From: Pseudomonadota bacterium
GTDB lineage: Bacteria; Pseudomonadota; Gammaproteobacteria; Steroidobacterales; Steroidobacteraceae
Length of the DNA stretch: 64,000 nucleotides
NCBI GenBank assembly: GCA_021847105.1
Contig: JAJZUT010000020.1
Coordinates: 1 to 64,000, forward strand
Direction of reading: 5' to 3'
In this document: positions 35,026 through 43,854 of the stretch, piece after piece
How the letters are laid out: each line of letters opens with the position of its first letter
Position numbering within the stretch: the first letter of the stretch is position 1
Translations under genes and position numbers: made by a program
Notes under the pieces: generated by a model
The model's database searches: none
What the model was told of the DNA's origin: nothing
Seen by the model: only the letters and a program-made list of their open reading frames with translations

Positions 35026-36531
35026 ATGGATCACGCTGAAGTTCATCGGGTACCGATCACCATTGCGGTGACGCTCGCCACCGTGCTGCAGGCGGTCGAC
35101 ATGACGATCGCCAATGTTGCGCTGCCGCACATCGGCGGCAGCATGTCGGCGACGCTCGAGCAGATGGACTGGGTGCTCACCTCGTATATCGTCGCCGCGG
35201 CGATCATGACGCCGCTGTCCGGTTGGCTTGCCGGGCGTTTCGGCCGCAAGCGGGTCCTGCTGTTGTCGGTGATCGGCTTCACCGTCAGCTCGATGCTCTG
35301 CGGCCTCGCGCAGTCCATCGACCAGATCGTGCTCTTTCGTCTCATCCAGGGCGCCTCCGGCGCGGGTCTGGTGCCGCTGTCACAGGCCGTGCTGCTCGAT
35401 ATCAACCCGCCCGAGCGCCACGGCCGCGCCATGGCGCTCTGGGGTCAGGGAGTGGTGCTCGGGCCGATGCTGGCGCCCGTGCTCGGTGGCTGGCTCACTG
35501 ATAACTACAGCTGGCGCTGGGTGTTCTACATCAACGTGCCGTTCGGCGTGCTCGCAGCCATCGGCCTGATGGTCTACCTGCACGAGACCGAGCCGCGCAA
35601 AAGCTCATTCGACTTCCTCGGCTTTGGAGCGCTCAGCATCGCAGTCGGCGCACTGCAACTGCTGCTCGATCGTGGGGAGCTGAAGGACTGGTTCGCCTCC
35701 CCGGAGATCTGGGTCGAGACCGGCGTGATGGCGATGGCATTCTGGGTCTTCCTGGTGCAGACGCTGACCGCGCGCGAACCGTTCGTCAGTCCGGTGCTGT
35801 TCCGTGACCGGAACTTCTCGATCGGCAACTTCCTGATCTTCGTCGTCGGCGTGGTGCTGTTCGCGACGCTCGCCCTGTTGCCGCCACTGCTCGAGAATCT
35901 GCTCGGTTATCCGGTCACCACGGCGGGCATCGCGATGGCGCCGCGCGGCTTCGGCAGTTTCGTGGCCATGTCAATCGCGGGGCGGCTGATCGGAAGAGTG
36001 GATTCGCGAGTGCTGATTGGCGCCGGCCTTGGAATTACCGCCGCCTCGCTGCTGCTGATGTGCTCCTACTCGACGCAGATGCCCCAGGGCCTGATCTGGT
36101 CGACGACCTTTTTGCAGGGGCTCGGCACCGGCTTCGCCTATGTCACGCTCACCACGGTGACGTTCTCGACGCTCGCCACACAGCATCGTTCCGAGGGGAC
36201 CTCCATGTTCAATCTGCTGCGCAACATCGGCAGCAGCATCGGCATTGCCGCCACCAGCGCGCTGCTGACGCACAACACGCAGGTCATGCATGAGCGCTTG
36301 GTTGCGCACATCCTGCCCTACGGCGGGCAGATCCGCCTGTCCGCACCGTACAGCTTCACCTCGTTCGCGGGCCTGGCTGCGCTCAACGCGGAAGTCACGC
36401 GTCAAGCGCGCATGATTGCTTACAACGATGACTTCAAGCTGATGTTCGTGATGACGCTGTCGTTGTTGCCGTTGCTACTACTGCTGCGGCCGCAGCGCAG
36501 TCGCTCCGAAGAGCCCCTGGTGATGGAGTGA
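35026..36531 (+). CDS. emrB: EmrB/QacA-type DHA2 family MFS drug transporter
   Basis: A 501-residue inner-membrane protein of the 14-helix DHA2 family. The start MDHAEVHRVPITIAVTLATV at 35026 precedes motif C-like TIANVALPHIGG, the loop motif WLAGRFGRKR, and motif GPMLAPVLGGWLTDNYSWRWVFYINVPFG that is diagnostic for EmrB. It exchanges protons for hydrophobic compounds and passes them through the EmrA-like adaptor to the NodT-like channel. The gap after emrA is 28 bases. Confidence 0.93.
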   Translation: MDHAEVHRVPITIAVTLATVLQAVDMTIANVALPHIGGSMSATLEQMDWVLTSYIVAAAIMTPLSGWLAGRFGRKRVLLLSVIGFTVSSMLCGLAQSIDQIVLFRLIQGASGAGLVPLSQAVLLDINPPERHGRAMALWGQGVVLGPMLAPVLGGWLTDNYSWRWVFYINVPFGVLAAIGLMVYLHETEPRKSSFDFLGFGALSIAVGALQLLLDRGELKDWFASPEIWVETGVMAMAFWVFLVQTLTAREPFVSPVLFRDRNFSIGNFLIFVVGVVLFATLALLPPLLENLLGYPVTTAGIAMAPRGFGSFVAMSIAGRLIGRVDSRVLIGAGLGITAASLLLMCSYSTQMPQGLIWSTTFLQGLGTGFAYVTLTTVTFSTLATQHRSEGTSMFNLLRNIGSSIGIAATSALLTHNTQVMHERLVAHILPYGGQIRLSAPYSFTSFAGLAALNAEVTRQARMIAYNDDFKLMFVMTLSLLPLLLLLRPQRSRSEEPLVME

Positions 36532-36535
36532 GCCG

Positions 36536-38074
36536 ATGATGCGAGCCCGAATTCTCCCCCGCTGGCGGTCGTGCACGCTCGCTCTGGCGATGTTCGTGCT
36601 CGAGGGCTGTGCGGTGGGGCCCTCCTTTCAACGCCCGCAAATCACCGCCGGACCGCACTACCGGCCGTCCCATGAGCTCATTCGTGGCGAGCGCCCGGCG
36701 CCGACCGCATTTCGCCAGCGAGTGACTCCGGGGGGGGCATCAGACGGACCGTGGTGGGCCGCATTCCGGTGCGCCGAGCTCAACACGCTGGTGCGGCAGG
36801 CGCTTGCGGACAATCACGATGTCGCGGCGGCACAGGCCGCGCTGGCGCGGGCGCGAGAGATGGTGACGGTCGGGGGCGCTGCCCGCTACCCGCAGATCGG
36901 CTTCAATGCCGGGGTCGGCCGCGAGAAATACGGAGCGGAATTCCTCGGCCCGAATGCCTTTGCGCCATTCCGTTACGTTGCCGGGGGCGTGAGCGTGGAT
37001 TACCTGCTCGACTACCTCGGCCGTACGCGGCGCACGATCGAGGAGGCCCGGGCGCTCGAGCAGTATCAACGCAGCGAACTGTCTGCGACAAGACTGGTGT
37101 TGAGCGGGGAGGTCGCCTCGCAGGCGGTGACGGTCGCAACGGCGCGGGCCGAAATCCGTGCGGTGCGCGGCCTGCTTGCTGAGGACCGTCAGAATGTTGC
37201 GCTGGTGCGCGGGGCGGTCGCGGCTGGTTCAGAGCCTCGGCTCGATGTGCTCACCGCGCAGAGTCAGCTCGCGAGCGATGCGACGCTGCTCCCACCGCTC
37301 TACCAGAAACTTACTACCGCGCGGCATGCGCTGGCGGTTCTGCTCGGACGTACGCCTGCCTCCTGGCACGCACCGGATCTCACTCTGAGTGCCCTTGCGC
37401 TACCGGCGCAAGTGCCGGTGAGTTTGCCCTCGCAGCTGCTGCGGCGGCGCCCGGACATCCGGGCCGCCGAGGCGCAGTTGCATGCCGCCACTGCCGCGGT
37501 CGGGCTGGCGACCGCGAATCTGTATCCCCAGATCCTGCTGAGTGGCACGCTCAGCGAGGAGGCGCTGCGGCCGGCCCACCTGTTCGACGCCAGTTCGCTC
37601 GCGTGGTCACTGATCGCAGGATTGACCGGCCCGCTATTCGAAGGCGGAAAACTGCATGCGGAGCGGCGTGCCGCACTCGATGTCCTGCACGAGCGCGCCG
37701 ATCTGTATCAGCAGGTCGTCGTGAGTGCGTTCGGTCAGGTGGCCGATGCGCTCGATGCGCTGCGCCACGACGCCGAGCTGCGTGCCGCGCAGGCTCGGGC
37801 ATTGCGTATCTCGGGCCGCCGTCTGCGGTTAGAGCGCGACAGCTACCGTGCCGGCAACAGCGGGCTGCTGCCGGTGCTCGATGCACAGCGCCAGCGCGAG
37901 CGGGCACAGCTCGGCCTGCTCGGCGCTGAGCAGCGCCAGTTCCTCGATACCATCCGCCTGCTGCTCGCCGCCGGCGGGCGCATCGCGCCAACGGCGATTG
38001 CCCGGACTGCTGCCGTTCGCGAAACGACTACAAGCCCGAGAGACTCAGTCCGCCGGACTTCGCCTGGACTTTGA
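36536..38074 (+). CDS. Outer-membrane efflux lipoprotein, NodT/OprM (TolC) family
   Basis: A 512-residue protein with a lipoprotein signal and lipobox VLEGC (Cys25), followed by PSFQRPQ and DGPWWAAFRCAELNTLVRQALADNHDVAAA, typical of RND/MFS-associated NodT channels. Two outer-membrane efflux domains follow, with RRPDIRAAEAQL in the second. It forms the trimeric outer-membrane duct for EmrAB. It starts 4 bases after the emrB stop. Its 3' end overlaps the convergent SPOR lipoprotein gene by 47 bases, and the last 25 residues (after GRIAPTAIA) may be an extension caused by loss of an earlier stop. Confidence 0.92.
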   Translation: MMRARILPRWRSCTLALAMFVLEGCAVGPSFQRPQITAGPHYRPSHELIRGERPAPTAFRQRVTPGGASDGPWWAAFRCAELNTLVRQALADNHDVAAAQAALARAREMVTVGGAARYPQIGFNAGVGREKYGAEFLGPNAFAPFRYVAGGVSVDYLLDYLGRTRRTIEEARALEQYQRSELSATRLVLSGEVASQAVTVATARAEIRAVRGLLAEDRQNVALVRGAVAAGSEPRLDVLTAQSQLASDATLLPPLYQKLTTARHALAVLLGRTPASWHAPDLTLSALALPAQVPVSLPSQLLRRRPDIRAAEAQLHAATAAVGLATANLYPQILLSGTLSEEALRPAHLFDASSLAWSLIAGLTGPLFEGGKLHAERRAALDVLHERADLYQQVVVSAFGQVADALDALRHDAELRAAQARALRISGRRLRLERDSYRAGNSGLLPVLDAQRQRERAQLGLLGAEQRQFLDTIRLLLAAGGRIAPTAIARTAAVRETTTSPRDSVRRTSPGL

Positions 38075-38732
38075 CCACCGAGCAACTCTGTCGGGCGCGG
38101 CGCAGCTTGGTGCAGGCGGCGAGTGCAGCGGCATGGCTCATCTGTTGTGAGCGCAGAGTGGTGAGTTTCACCGCGCCGGCCGGCGGTATCACCTGCACTT
38201 GAGTGAGCACGCTCGCAAAGTGCGTCCGCAGCGTCTTGGCAGCCGCCTCGGCGGCGCTTGCTGTGCGATACCGGCCGAGTTCGAGCTGGAAGCCGGCGAG
38301 TTTGTCGATCTGCGCCTGCGCTTGAGTCGCTTGCGCCGCGTTCGGATACTTGCTGACGAATGCCTCCAATGCGCTCACGGTTCCAGCCGACTGGGCACTC
38401 TGCCAGGCGCTTGTTTCCTTCAGGGTGGTGAGCGCGGCTTGCGCCTCGGAGGTATAGGCGCCATTGGGGTGCTGCGTCAGATACTGCTGATACGCCGCGA
38501 CGGTACCGGCACTGTGCGCGCTCTGCCATGCCTGTGTGTCTTCGAGCGCTGCGATGCGGTTTCGCGCCTGCTGTACCCGCGGGTCATCGGGGTGGTGCCG
38601 GATGAAGCTGCGGTAGGCGGCGGCCGTACCTTGGGCAGAGGCCTTTTGCCAGTCGGCATTCGGCGAGCTGCAGGCGACCAGCGCGCCGGTCGCGAGCAGG
38701 CAAGCAAACCATGCAGGCAATGTCTTGTTCAC
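38028..38732 (-). CDS. SPOR-domain lipoprotein with three 41-residue repeats
   Basis: A 234-residue protein. Residues 1-21 are a lipoprotein signal with lipobox LVAC (Cys21). Three repeats start at Trp28, Trp69 and Trp110, exactly 41 residues apart, each of the form WQxAxxxGTxxAYxxFxxxHPxxxxxxxAxxxL. A SPOR-like domain follows (about 146-225, FQLELGRYRTASAAEAAAKT...VQAKSGG). SPOR domains bind denuded peptidoglycan, often at the division septum; the repeats resemble degenerate TPR or Sel1-like helical pairs. It is 84 bases downstream of the lipocalin gene on the same strand, so it may be the last gene of the ECF operon or stand alone. Confidence 0.75.
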   Translation of the reverse strand: MNKTLPAWFACLLATGALVACSSPNADWQKASAQGTAAAYRSFIRHHPDDPRVQQARNRIAALEDTQAWQSAHSAGTVAAYQQYLTQHPNGAYTSEAQAALTTLKETSAWQSAQSAGTVSALEAFVSKYPNAAQATQAQAQIDKLAGFQLELGRYRTASAAEAAAKTLRTHFASVLTQVQVIPPAGAVKLTTLRSQQMSHAAALAACTKLRRARQSCSVVKVQAKSGGLSLSGL

Positions 38733-38816
38733 AGTAACCCCGCGAGGACGGATCGGGCGACTAAGCTACCCCAGAGACGGCATTTCTTCCAGGGACAGCG
38801 GACAGCGTGCCCCGAC

Positions 38817-39395
38817 TCAGCGGCACACGGTGCCATCGTCGGGCCGTGGACCGGCCGCCTCGGGCCAGCGCTGCGGGCTCTTGCGCAGTTTGTGCACGTC
38901 ATAGCCCATGGCCGCCACCCGCGCCACCATCGCGGCATACGCGCGTCGGGATATCTGCGGGGTGCGTGCCATGAGCCATACATAGTCGCGCGCATCACGC
39001 GCAACGATCACGCGGCTGTAGTCCGGTGCAAGCCAGGCGACAAGATATTGCAGTCGCAGCAGCCAAAAAAGGTGCACTTTCCACTCGGCGTTGCCCGTGT
39101 GTGACACGACCGTTGCCGTCGAATGGATCGTCTTCAGCGCAGCGCTGAAGCTGCCGCGGCGGAAGCGGAACACGGTGCAGATCGAGCCGTCCGGCTCGAG
39201 ACGGTAGTGCTCGACGGGATTGTAATCATCGCGCTCGAAGCGGGTGGGAATCGCGGCAATGACGTACCAGCGGCCCATATAGCGCGAGAGATCAACGTGT
39301 GCGACCGGTACGATCGGCTTTTCGGCAGCAGCCCCCCGGCAGGCTGCGAGTCCGAGCACAGCGAGCAGCGTCAGTGCGGTACGGATCTGTCTCAT
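38817..39395 (-). CDS. blc: Bacterial lipocalin (Blc-like lipoprotein)
   Basis: A 192-residue lipoprotein with lipobox GLAAC (Cys19). The lipocalin signature is clear: VDLSRYMGRWYVIAAIPTRFERD near the N-terminus, then YRLEPDG and IVARDARDYVWLMARTP at the end. Lipocalins form a small outer-membrane-anchored barrel that binds fatty acids or lysophospholipids. The start overlaps the stop of the CFA-like gene by an ATGA, and GGGAGG lies 8 bases before it. In many bacteria a lipocalin gene sits in ECF-controlled lipid-modification operons, as here. Confidence 0.9.
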   Translation of the reverse strand: MRQIRTALTLLAVLGLAACRGAAAEKPIVPVAHVDLSRYMGRWYVIAAIPTRFERDDYNPVEHYRLEPDGSICTVFRFRRGSFSAALKTIHSTATVVSHTGNAEWKVHLFWLLRLQYLVAWLAPDYSRVIVARDARDYVWLMARTPQISRRAYAAMVARVAAMGYDVHKLRKSPQRWPEAAGPRPDDGTVCR

Positions 39396-40489
39396 CGAGT
39401 GCCTCCCGCAGCGGGGCGTGCGAAGCGGTAGTGGGCAATTACCCACTGCGAGCCTTGCGCGTAGCCGAACAGCTCCGCACAGGCCATCCAGAAAATCCGC
39501 CAGCGCGCGAACCACAGCGGCGCGGTTGCGCCGTAGTTCCCCTGCAGTACGGCGAGCACGCGCTCGCGTTGCTCGTCCTGGCGCGCGAGCCACAGATTTG
39601 CGGTGCGGCTGTAGTGCGTGCCGTCGAGCAGCCAGCGGCGCTCGAGAGCCAGCTCGCGCTGAAAGTACAGCAACGTATCGGCTGCGGGCATCAGGCCGCC
39701 GGTGAAGAAATGGCGGCCCAGCCAATTGTCGGCGCCCTCGGTCGCAAATGGGTACATCAGCGTGCGATGGGCGAACAGGTGTACGAACAGCTTGCCTTCG
39801 GGCTTCAGCCAAGAGGCGATCCGGCTCAGCAGCACCTCGTAGTTGCGCATGTGCTCGAACATCTCGATCGACACACAGCGGTCAAACTGTCCGCCCTGCA
39901 GAATCAGCAAATTCACATCACGTGTCAGGACTCGCACGTTGCTCAGCCCGCGCGCGCGGCACTGCTGTTCGATGTGGTGCCGCTGGCCGTGGGAGTTCGA
40001 GACCGCCGTGATCTGCGCGTTCGGGAAGCGCTCGGCCATCCACAGTGTCAACGATCCCCAGCCGCAGCCGAGCTCGAGAATCTGCTGACCGTCGGCCAGC
40101 TCGGCGCGCTCGCCGTACAGTTCCAGCATGGCCTCTTCGGCTTCGGCCAGCGTTTCATCCCCACGCGGGAAATAGCAGCACGAGTACTTAAGACGCGGAC
40201 CGAGGCACTGGCTGAAGAATTCCGCAGGCAGCTCGTAGTGCTGCGCGTTTGCCGCCTCGGTGTGGATGGCGAGCGGGCTGGCGCGCAGCGCCTCGATTTG
40301 CACGGCAAATCGCTCCGCTTCGGCGGCAACACCGTCGCGCTGCTCGCTGCGCAGCCGCTCGGCGCACAGGCGTCGGATGCCGAGGCGCACCAGCGCGTCG
40401 GGCAGCAGACCGCGCTCGGCGAGTCCGAGCAAGCCGGGGGCGGGACGGTCGGCGGGCAGTTCGGCGGGGTACGGCAATACGGTGCTCAT
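39392..40489 (-). CDS. CFA-like SAM-dependent methyltransferase (second copy, shorter type)
   Basis: A 365-residue protein of the cyclopropane-fatty-acid synthase superfamily, closer to the shorter N-methyltransferase-like branch than to true Cfa: ANAQHYELPAEFFSQCLGPRLKYSCCYF, the SAM site ILELGCGWGSLTLWMAERF, VSIEMFEHMRNYE and GKLFVHLFAHR. The start at 40489 is supported by AGGAG 8 bases upstream and the 4-base overlap with the DUF1295 stop. The reaction is a methyl transfer, likely to an unsaturated acyl chain or another lipid; the exact substrate is inferred from context. Confidence 0.85.
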   Translation of the reverse strand: MSTVLPYPAELPADRPAPGLLGLAERGLLPDALVRLGIRRLCAERLRSEQRDGVAAEAERFAVQIEALRASPLAIHTEAANAQHYELPAEFFSQCLGPRLKYSCCYFPRGDETLAEAEEAMLELYGERAELADGQQILELGCGWGSLTLWMAERFPNAQITAVSNSHGQRHHIEQQCRARGLSNVRVLTRDVNLLILQGGQFDRCVSIEMFEHMRNYEVLLSRIASWLKPEGKLFVHLFAHRTLMYPFATEGADNWLGRHFFTGGLMPAADTLLYFQRELALERRWLLDGTHYSRTANLWLARQDEQRERVLAVLQGNYGATAPLWFARWRIFWMACAELFGYAQGSQWVIAHYRFARPAAGGTR

Positions 40490-41280
40490 CGATCGGCTCC
40501 TGGGGGCGGATGGCGGGGGAACCATGGAAAAAACGCCGAGGTGCTGCGCTGGTAGTCCAGATAGTCAGCACCCCGTGTGCGTACGGCCTGCTGCTCGGTC
40601 CACGGCACGCCGCTCAGATAGCGCAGGAATACATACATGGTGAGTGGACCGAGCCAAGCGAGTGATGCGTAGGGCGAGCCGACCGACCAGGCCACGTAGG
40701 CGAACCAGTGCAGCCACTCGAAGAAATAGTTGGGGTGACGCGAGTAGCGCCACATCCCGGCGCGGCAGGTGCGCCCGCGATGGGCGGCCGTGGCACGGAA
40801 GCGAGCGAGTTGTCGGTCGGCGATCGATTCACCGAGCACCGCGACCACCCCGATCAGCGCGCCGGTGGCGAGCCACGGGGTCTGAGGATGAGCATTGGCG
40901 GCCACGGCGACGAACGGCAGCGCGAACAGCGGAATCGAGATGGCCTGTATCTGGAAGAAGGCGAACCAGCGCCATTGCGCGCCGCGCCAGCGGGCGCGCA
41001 ACGCCTGATAGCGTCCATCTTCCGCTTCACCGCGCACACGCCGGGCAAGATGCCATGCCAGCCGTATGCCCCAGACTCCGCCGAGCACTGCGAGCATCAG
41101 GCGCGCTGTGCCGGCACCGACGCCGACGGCGGCCAGCAGGCCCGCGCCGAGGACGAGCAGCGCCGCCCACAGCACATCGGCGATGCCTGCATTGTTCCGC
41201 CGGCGCTGCCACTGCCAGCCGACGAGCATCACTGCGGCCGACAGTGCCCAGAGCACACCAAGCGCACGGGTGGGGCTCAT
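40486..41280 (-). CDS. DUF1295 membrane protein (steroid-reductase/isoprenylcysteine-methyltransferase-like)
   Basis: A 264-residue membrane protein with about six to seven helices. The C-terminal block RAGMWRYSRHPNYFFEWLHWFAYVAW and FLRYLSGVPWTEQQAVRTRGADYLDYQRSTSAFFPWFP is the DUF1295 signature, related to 3-oxo-5-alpha-steroid 4-dehydrogenase. Such proteins may reduce double bonds of lipids. It overlaps both neighbours by ATGA. The assignment to the family is firm; the reaction is unknown. Confidence 0.88.
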   Translation of the reverse strand: MSPTRALGVLWALSAAVMLVGWQWQRRRNNAGIADVLWAALLVLGAGLLAAVGVGAGTARLMLAVLGGVWGIRLAWHLARRVRGEAEDGRYQALRARWRGAQWRWFAFFQIQAISIPLFALPFVAVAANAHPQTPWLATGALIGVVAVLGESIADRQLARFRATAAHRGRTCRAGMWRYSRHPNYFFEWLHWFAYVAWSVGSPYASLAWLGPLTMYVFLRYLSGVPWTEQQAVRTRGADYLDYQRSTSAFFPWFPRHPPPGADR

Positions 41281-41801
41281 GCGACGCTCCGCTCGGCGAG
41301 CCAGCGCCGCGCCAGGGTGACGAGAACCGGCAGCGCAACAGCCCAGCCGAGCGCGAGTGCGAGCAGACTGGCCGCCGGGTGGGGCGGGAAGCTCACCGCG
41401 TGCCAGCCGCGGGCGGCTGCCGAATAGGAAAGCGGCCCGCCGATGGCCCCCAGCAGCGCGGCGAGCGCCGGTCGTGTATGCAGGTAACCGAACAGCGGCA
41501 CGATCGTCAGGCCGAAGGCGGCCCACAGCGCGAGTAGCCAGGCGGGCGCGAACGCGAGCGGCCAGGCTGCGGCATAGTGAATCAACCCCGTTCGCACCCA
41601 GCAGGCCTCGAGCGCAGCGCCCATCGCGAGCGACACGGCGAGCAATGACGCTTCGACGCGCCGCCGCGGCGAGACAGTCAGACGCCAGCCGATGAACAGA
41701 GCCGCGGCGCTCACGCCGGGCCAGGCGTGAGCATGGCTGGCGCCGATGACCGCAGCACCCCACACCAGCTCATAGGCGATGAACGTCAGCAGCACTCTCA
41801 T
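41277..41801 (-). CDS. DUF2878 membrane protein
   Basis: A 174-residue protein with about five helices (VLLTFIAYELVWGAAVIGA, SAAALFIGWRL, LLAVSLAMGAALEACWVRTGLIHY, WLLALWAAFGLTIVPLFGYL, SLLALALGWAVALPVLV). It matches the DUF2878 pattern, a family nearly always seen beside CFA, DUF1365 and DUF1295 genes. Function unknown; presumably part of the same lipid-modifying pathway. The start at 41801 is set by the ATGA overlap with the cfa stop. Confidence 0.8.
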   Translation of the reverse strand: MRVLLTFIAYELVWGAAVIGASHAHAWPGVSAAALFIGWRLTVSPRRRVEASLLAVSLAMGAALEACWVRTGLIHYAAAWPLAFAPAWLLALWAAFGLTIVPLFGYLHTRPALAALLGAIGGPLSYSAAARGWHAVSFPPHPAASLLALALGWAVALPVLVTLARRWLAERSVA

Positions 41802-43078
41802 GCGGTGCGCTCCGCGCATTCGTGGCGCCAGAGGGGTTTGGCGAACTTCAGGTGCGCCACGCCGATCGAGCGCTCGCGAAAGCCCCCTTCACAATAGGCC
41901 AGATAGAACTCCCACAGCCGCGTGAACCGCTCGTCGAAGCCGAGCGAGCGCACCTCGCCGAGTCGCGACAGGAAGCGCTTGCGCCACGCCTCGAGGGTGC
42001 GTGCATACGAGTCGCCGAAATCCTCGAACTCCACCAGAGCGAGGTCACTCGCACGCGTTTTGGCCGAGAGCATGGCGTGCACGGATGGAATGAAACTGCC
42101 CGGAAAGACATGCCGCTTTATGAAGTCCACCGAGCGCACGGCCTGCGCGTAGCGGTGATCTTCGATGGTGATAGCCTGCAACACGGCCACGCCATGTGGC
42201 TCGAGCAGCCGGTCGATGGCGCCGAAGTATTCCTCCAGGTGATCAGCGCCGACCGCCTCGATCATCTCGATCGAGACCAACTTGTCGTACCGGCCGGTGA
42301 GGTCGCGATAGTCCTGTAGCAGCACGTCGACTCGTCCGGCGAGGCCGGCGGCGCGGACTCGCTCGCGTGCGAGCTCATACTGGCGGCGGGAGATGGTCGT
42401 GGTTGTGACCCGACAGCCGTAGTGGCGCGCAGCGTGCAGGGCAAGGCCACCCCAACCGGTGCCAATCTCGAGCAGGTGATCGTTCGGACGCAATGCGAGC
42501 CGCTGGCACACCGTGTCGAGTTTGCGCGCCGAGGCCGCTTCGAGCGTGTCGCTCTGCCCGCGCCACAGTGCGGAGGAGTACATGAGGTCCGCCGAGAGGA
42601 ACTGTTCGAAGAACTCGTTGCCGAGATCGTAATGCGCGGCGATGTTGCGCTGGCTGCCGGAGCGCGTGTTGTCACGGCTCACGTGCCAGAGGCGGCGTGC
42701 GGCGCCGGCAAGGCGCGCCCAGCCGCTCTCCAGTCCATCGAGCAGATCGCGGTTGCGCACCAGCAGGCGCACCAGCGCCACCAGCGCATCGGACTCGTCC
42801 AGTCCCGGCGCCGAACAGCGCCACAACCCGTCCATGTAGGCCTCCCCGGCGCCAACACTGCCGCCGGCGGCGACGAGGCGATAGAACGACGGATCAAGCA
42901 CTTCCAGGCGCACCTGCGGTCCCTCGACGCTGTGGCCGACGACGAGAGTGCCGAGTCCGTCGCGCAGTTCGAGCCGCCCATGCTGCAGTGCACTGAGGCG
43001 AGCGAGCAATCGAGCGCGCAGGAATCGATCGAGCGCGGCAGCGCGCGGACGGCTCAAGGTGGCGGCGATGGAATTCAT
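41798..43078 (-). CDS. cfa: Cyclopropane-fatty-acyl-phospholipid synthase
   Basis: A 426-residue Cfa-type methyltransferase: GEAYMDGLW, NIAAHYDLGNEFFEQFLSAD, MYSSALW, the SAM site LLEIGTGWGGLALHAARHYG, TISRRQY, IEMIEAVGADHLEEYF and YCEGGFRERSIG, whose Cys396 aligns with the active-site Cys354 of E. coli Cfa. It adds a methylene group from SAM across the double bond of phospholipid acyl chains. It overlaps both neighbours by ATGA. The desaturase three genes upstream can supply its substrate. Confidence 0.93.
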   Translation of the reverse strand: MNSIAATLSRPRAAALDRFLRARLLARLSALQHGRLELRDGLGTLVVGHSVEGPQVRLEVLDPSFYRLVAAGGSVGAGEAYMDGLWRCSAPGLDESDALVALVRLLVRNRDLLDGLESGWARLAGAARRLWHVSRDNTRSGSQRNIAAHYDLGNEFFEQFLSADLMYSSALWRGQSDTLEAASARKLDTVCQRLALRPNDHLLEIGTGWGGLALHAARHYGCRVTTTTISRRQYELARERVRAAGLAGRVDVLLQDYRDLTGRYDKLVSIEMIEAVGADHLEEYFGAIDRLLEPHGVAVLQAITIEDHRYAQAVRSVDFIKRHVFPGSFIPSVHAMLSAKTRASDLALVEFEDFGDSYARTLEAWRKRFLSRLGEVRSLGFDERFTRLWEFYLAYCEGGFRERSIGVAHLKFAKPLWRHECAERTA

Positions 43079-43854
43079 GCGGGACCTCGCAGGCGGTGAG
43101 GATGGTCGTAGACCGGCGTGCGCTTCAGCCATAGGCGCAGCGCCTGCCAATAAATCCCCCCGATGACCTGAGTGCTCATCAGGGGGAAGCGCCACAACAC
43201 GCGGGCGAGGCTCGCGCCCGTCAGTGCGTGCCGGGTCAAATCGAGATCGGCTTCGAGTTCGCGCTCGTCGCCGCGCTGCACCGACATGTGCACCCGCAGC
43301 CGCTCTGCGGGCGGGCTGAAGCGCCACTGATACGTGCGCTCGAGTGGTAGGAACGGTGAGACGTGAAAAGCTTTGTCGAACGTCCAGCACCAGTGCTGGC
43401 CGCGACGCTGTGCCTGCGTAAGCGGCAGGACGTAGGCATGACGCTCCTTCCATGGCGTGTTGGTGATTTCGGCGACGATCGCTGCCAGCTCTCCACCGGC
43501 ATCATGACAATAGTAGAAGCTGACCGGATTGAAGATGTAGCCGCCGTAGCGCAGGTGGGCCAGCAGCCGCACCGGTCCGGCGGGCCGGATGCCGGTGTGC
43601 TGTGCCACCAGTGTGCGGGCCGCTTCGGCCAGTGGCAGCGACGTCGGTCCGAGGTAATCGGCGCGGCGAAACTCGGCGACATTGTGACGCTCGAGCGACC
43701 ACAGCCAGCGCTCGGCGAAGACCTGCTCGAGTTCGTCGAGATCGAGCAACAGCTGCGCGATGCGGTAGCCGAACGCGTGACGTCGTGGTCCGAGGCGCCA
43801 GTGGCGCACCACCCCCTCATAGACCGCGCTGTTCAGTGTCGGTGCTGCGCTCAT
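43075..43854 (-). CDS. DUF1365 family protein
   Basis: A 259-residue soluble protein. It shows the DUF1365 blocks YEGVVRHWRLGPRRHAFGYRIAQLLLDLDEL, LLAHLRYGGYIFNPVSFYYCHD, ITNTPWKERHAYVL and FDKAFHVSPFLPLERTYQW. The family's biochemical role is unproven but it always accompanies an FAD oxidoreductase and a Cfa, as here. ATGA overlaps at both ends couple it to those genes. Confidence 0.9.
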   Translation of the reverse strand: MSAAPTLNSAVYEGVVRHWRLGPRRHAFGYRIAQLLLDLDELEQVFAERWLWSLERHNVAEFRRADYLGPTSLPLAEAARTLVAQHTGIRPAGPVRLLAHLRYGGYIFNPVSFYYCHDAGGELAAIVAEITNTPWKERHAYVLPLTQAQRRGQHWCWTFDKAFHVSPFLPLERTYQWRFSPPAERLRVHMSVQRGDERELEADLDLTRHALTGASLARVLWRFPLMSTQVIGGIYWQALRLWLKRTPVYDHPHRLRGPA

